DNA from: Corynebacterium sp. KPL1814 | Lineage (GTDB): Bacteria; Actinomycetota; Actinomycetes; Mycobacteriales; Mycobacteriaceae | Reading direction: 5' to 3' | Assembly (NCBI RefSeq): GCF_000478175.1 | Contig: NZ_KI515776.1 | Coordinates: forward strand, 205,451-269,450 | Length of the DNA: 64,000 nt | Shown: positions 63,060 to 64,000 of the stretch, piece after piece | Layout: each line of letters begins with the position of its first letter | Position numbering within the stretch: position 1 is the first letter of the stretch | Notes under the pieces: generated by a model | Told to the model about the DNA's origin: nothing | The model's database searches: none | Seen by the model: only the letters and a program-made list of their open reading frames with translations | Translations under genes and position numbers: made by a program

Positions 63060-63078
63060 TAAGGCTGGCCTAATACTT
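63060..63078 (+). promoter_or_regulatory. DtxR-type iron box upstream of the last HtaA-domain gene
   Basis: TAAGGCTGGCCTAATACTT has the first half and GCCTAA core of a DtxR box, 11 of 19 positions. It lies 40 bases before the ATG, a normal operator place. Confidence 0.65.
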
Positions 63079-63117
63079 TGGGCAAAGCTTCACCACTGCT
63101 CTCAAGAGGAGAAATTC

Positions 63118-63978
63118 ATGAAAACAACATCCGTCATCGCCGTTGGAGCGGTTGCACTCGGCGCCGTCACCGCACCGGTAGCCTCTGCCGATGAGGCTCC
63201 AGCCGATGTCCCCGCCGTGGAATCCGGCCAATTGAACTGGCCCATCAAGGAATCCTTCATTCACCACGTGGACACCAACCCGCTTGCCAAAGGCATAATC
63301 AATACCACCGAAGGCGCGGAGAAGGTAGGAAAGGACTTCACCTTCCCGGTCGATGCGGCCCACACCACGCTGGATGCTGAGGGAAACGGCACTATTGGCA
63401 CTCAGGGATCCGTGCAGATTCAAGGCTATCCAGGCTTCGGCCCTAATGGTTCCTACGGCGTCGATCTCACGTTCTCGGATATCAAGGTAGAAGTAGAAGG
63501 CCAAAACGCCACCATTACTGCGGATTATAAACTTACGGGCGCCTCCGGCCCGCTTAAGAACAAACCGGTTGAATTGTCTGGCGATGACGCCGCAATCTCT
63601 ACCTTCACGCTTACTGAGCCCTTGGTGCCGGAAACCGGCAAGTCCTACGCCACAACTGATGCCCCCACCTCGTTGACCCAGACGGGCTCCGACATTTTCT
63701 TGGGCAAGTACTCAGTGGGGCAGCCGCTTGACGATGCCAACTCGGATCTCACCGTGGCATTCGACGGTGCCTCCGAAAACGCTAAACCATCTGACCAGGT
63801 AACCCCAGAAAAGAAGCCTTCGGGCGACAACGCTGCAGCCGATGGCTCCTCTTTCCACGGTTCTTCCTTCGGCACACTAGGCGAGACCATCGCCGCTGTT
63901 ATCGAGCGGGTAAAGAAAATTGGCGCCTTCTTCTCTGACCTCGTTCTTCCTGGCCTGAGCTTGTCAAAGTACGTTTAA
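63118..63978 (+). CDS. Divergent secreted HtaA-domain protein
   Basis: A 286-residue exported protein: signal peptide (ending VASADEAP near residue 23), one HtaA-type domain and a C-terminal hydrophobic/amphipathic segment LGETIAAVIERVKKIGAFFSDLVLPGL. The domain opening is LNWPIKESFIHHVDT, where relatives have SFRSYxxG, and the FTGHxG site reads IQGYPGFGPNG. So the conserved Tyr and His are missing at their usual places. It may bind haem differently or be a structural partner. GAGGAG lies upstream of the ATG. The stop leaves 22 bases in the window. Confidence 0.8.
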   Translation: MKTTSVIAVGAVALGAVTAPVASADEAPADVPAVESGQLNWPIKESFIHHVDTNPLAKGIINTTEGAEKVGKDFTFPVDAAHTTLDAEGNGTIGTQGSVQIQGYPGFGPNGSYGVDLTFSDIKVEVEGQNATITADYKLTGASGPLKNKPVELSGDDAAISTFTLTEPLVPETGKSYATTDAPTSLTQTGSDIFLGKYSVGQPLDDANSDLTVAFDGASENAKPSDQVTPEKKPSGDNAAADGSSFHGSSFGTLGETIAAVIERVKKIGAFFSDLVLPGLSLSKYV

Positions 63979-64000
63979 ACAGCGAGCGCTCTCTCGCGGC

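Overview
The window is chromosomal DNA of a Corynebacterium (mycolic-acid Actinobacteria). The evidence is the arabinogalactan locus (emb, aftA, dprE2, dprE1, glfT1, wzm/wzt, gtrA) in the order known from mycobacteria and corynebacteria. It is supported by an htaA-hmuTUV haemin-uptake locus with DtxR-type iron boxes and by IS families common in corynebacteria. The species cannot be named from the sequence alone; the gene set would fit a host-associated species. Most genes are GC-rich. Two stretches are clearly AT-richer (about 33.9-35.9 kb and the MFS gene at 49.4-50.7 kb).

Layout. 1-10.7 kb: 3' end of a choline dehydrogenase-like GMC oxidoreductase, two LysE/RhtB exporters, small housekeeping genes (YbjQ, S4, VOC, an alkyltransferase-like protein), a secreted serine hydrolase, an HAAAP amino-acid permease, a PrsW protease, an M13 metallopeptidase and an alpha/beta hydrolase. 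10.7-26.7 kb: the arabinogalactan locus with its syntenic companions, including a class-V aminotransferase-fold protein that seems to have lost its PLP lysine. 26.8-33.9 kb: tRNA-Ser(UGA), a 52-residue peptide gene with its own promoter and terminator, a lipoprotein, a molybdenum-cofactor cluster (moeZ-like, moaE, moaB, moeA, moaD), an aromatic aminotransferase and tRNA-Ser(GCU). 33.9-35.9 kb: an AT-rich ABC-type pair whose ATPase is split at a G7 tract. 35.9-41.6 kb: Nudix, two DUF202 proteins, MgtE, a DASS dicarboxylate transporter and a CobW-type metallochaperone whose start codon lies inside a long inverted repeat.

41.7-51.1 kb is an insertion-sequence scar field behind tRNA-Arg(ACG). An IS481-type element abuts the tRNA, with the tRNA 3' end duplicated on its far side, and is itself interrupted by a complete IS256-type element with an 8-bp target duplication. 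Beyond are remnants of IS3, IS1249 and further IS256 elements. Embedded among them are a methyltransferase gene, an IsdG/MhuD-like haem monooxygenase gene and an AT-rich MFS exporter.

51.1-56.3 kb returns to core genes: a DUF418-like membrane protein and a secreted trypsin-fold protease (probable operon), tyrA, tadA with its partner, csbD and tRNA-Ser(CGA). 56.3-64 kb is the haemin system: two-domain HtaA, HmuT (lipoprotein receptor), HmuU (permease), HmuV (ATPase), an HtaB-like single-domain protein, haem oxygenase HmuO and a divergent HtaA-domain protein. Iron boxes lie before htaA, hmuO and the last gene. The genes together describe capture of haem at the surface, relay to HmuTUV, import and ring opening to release iron, probably repressed by DtxR when iron is plentiful.
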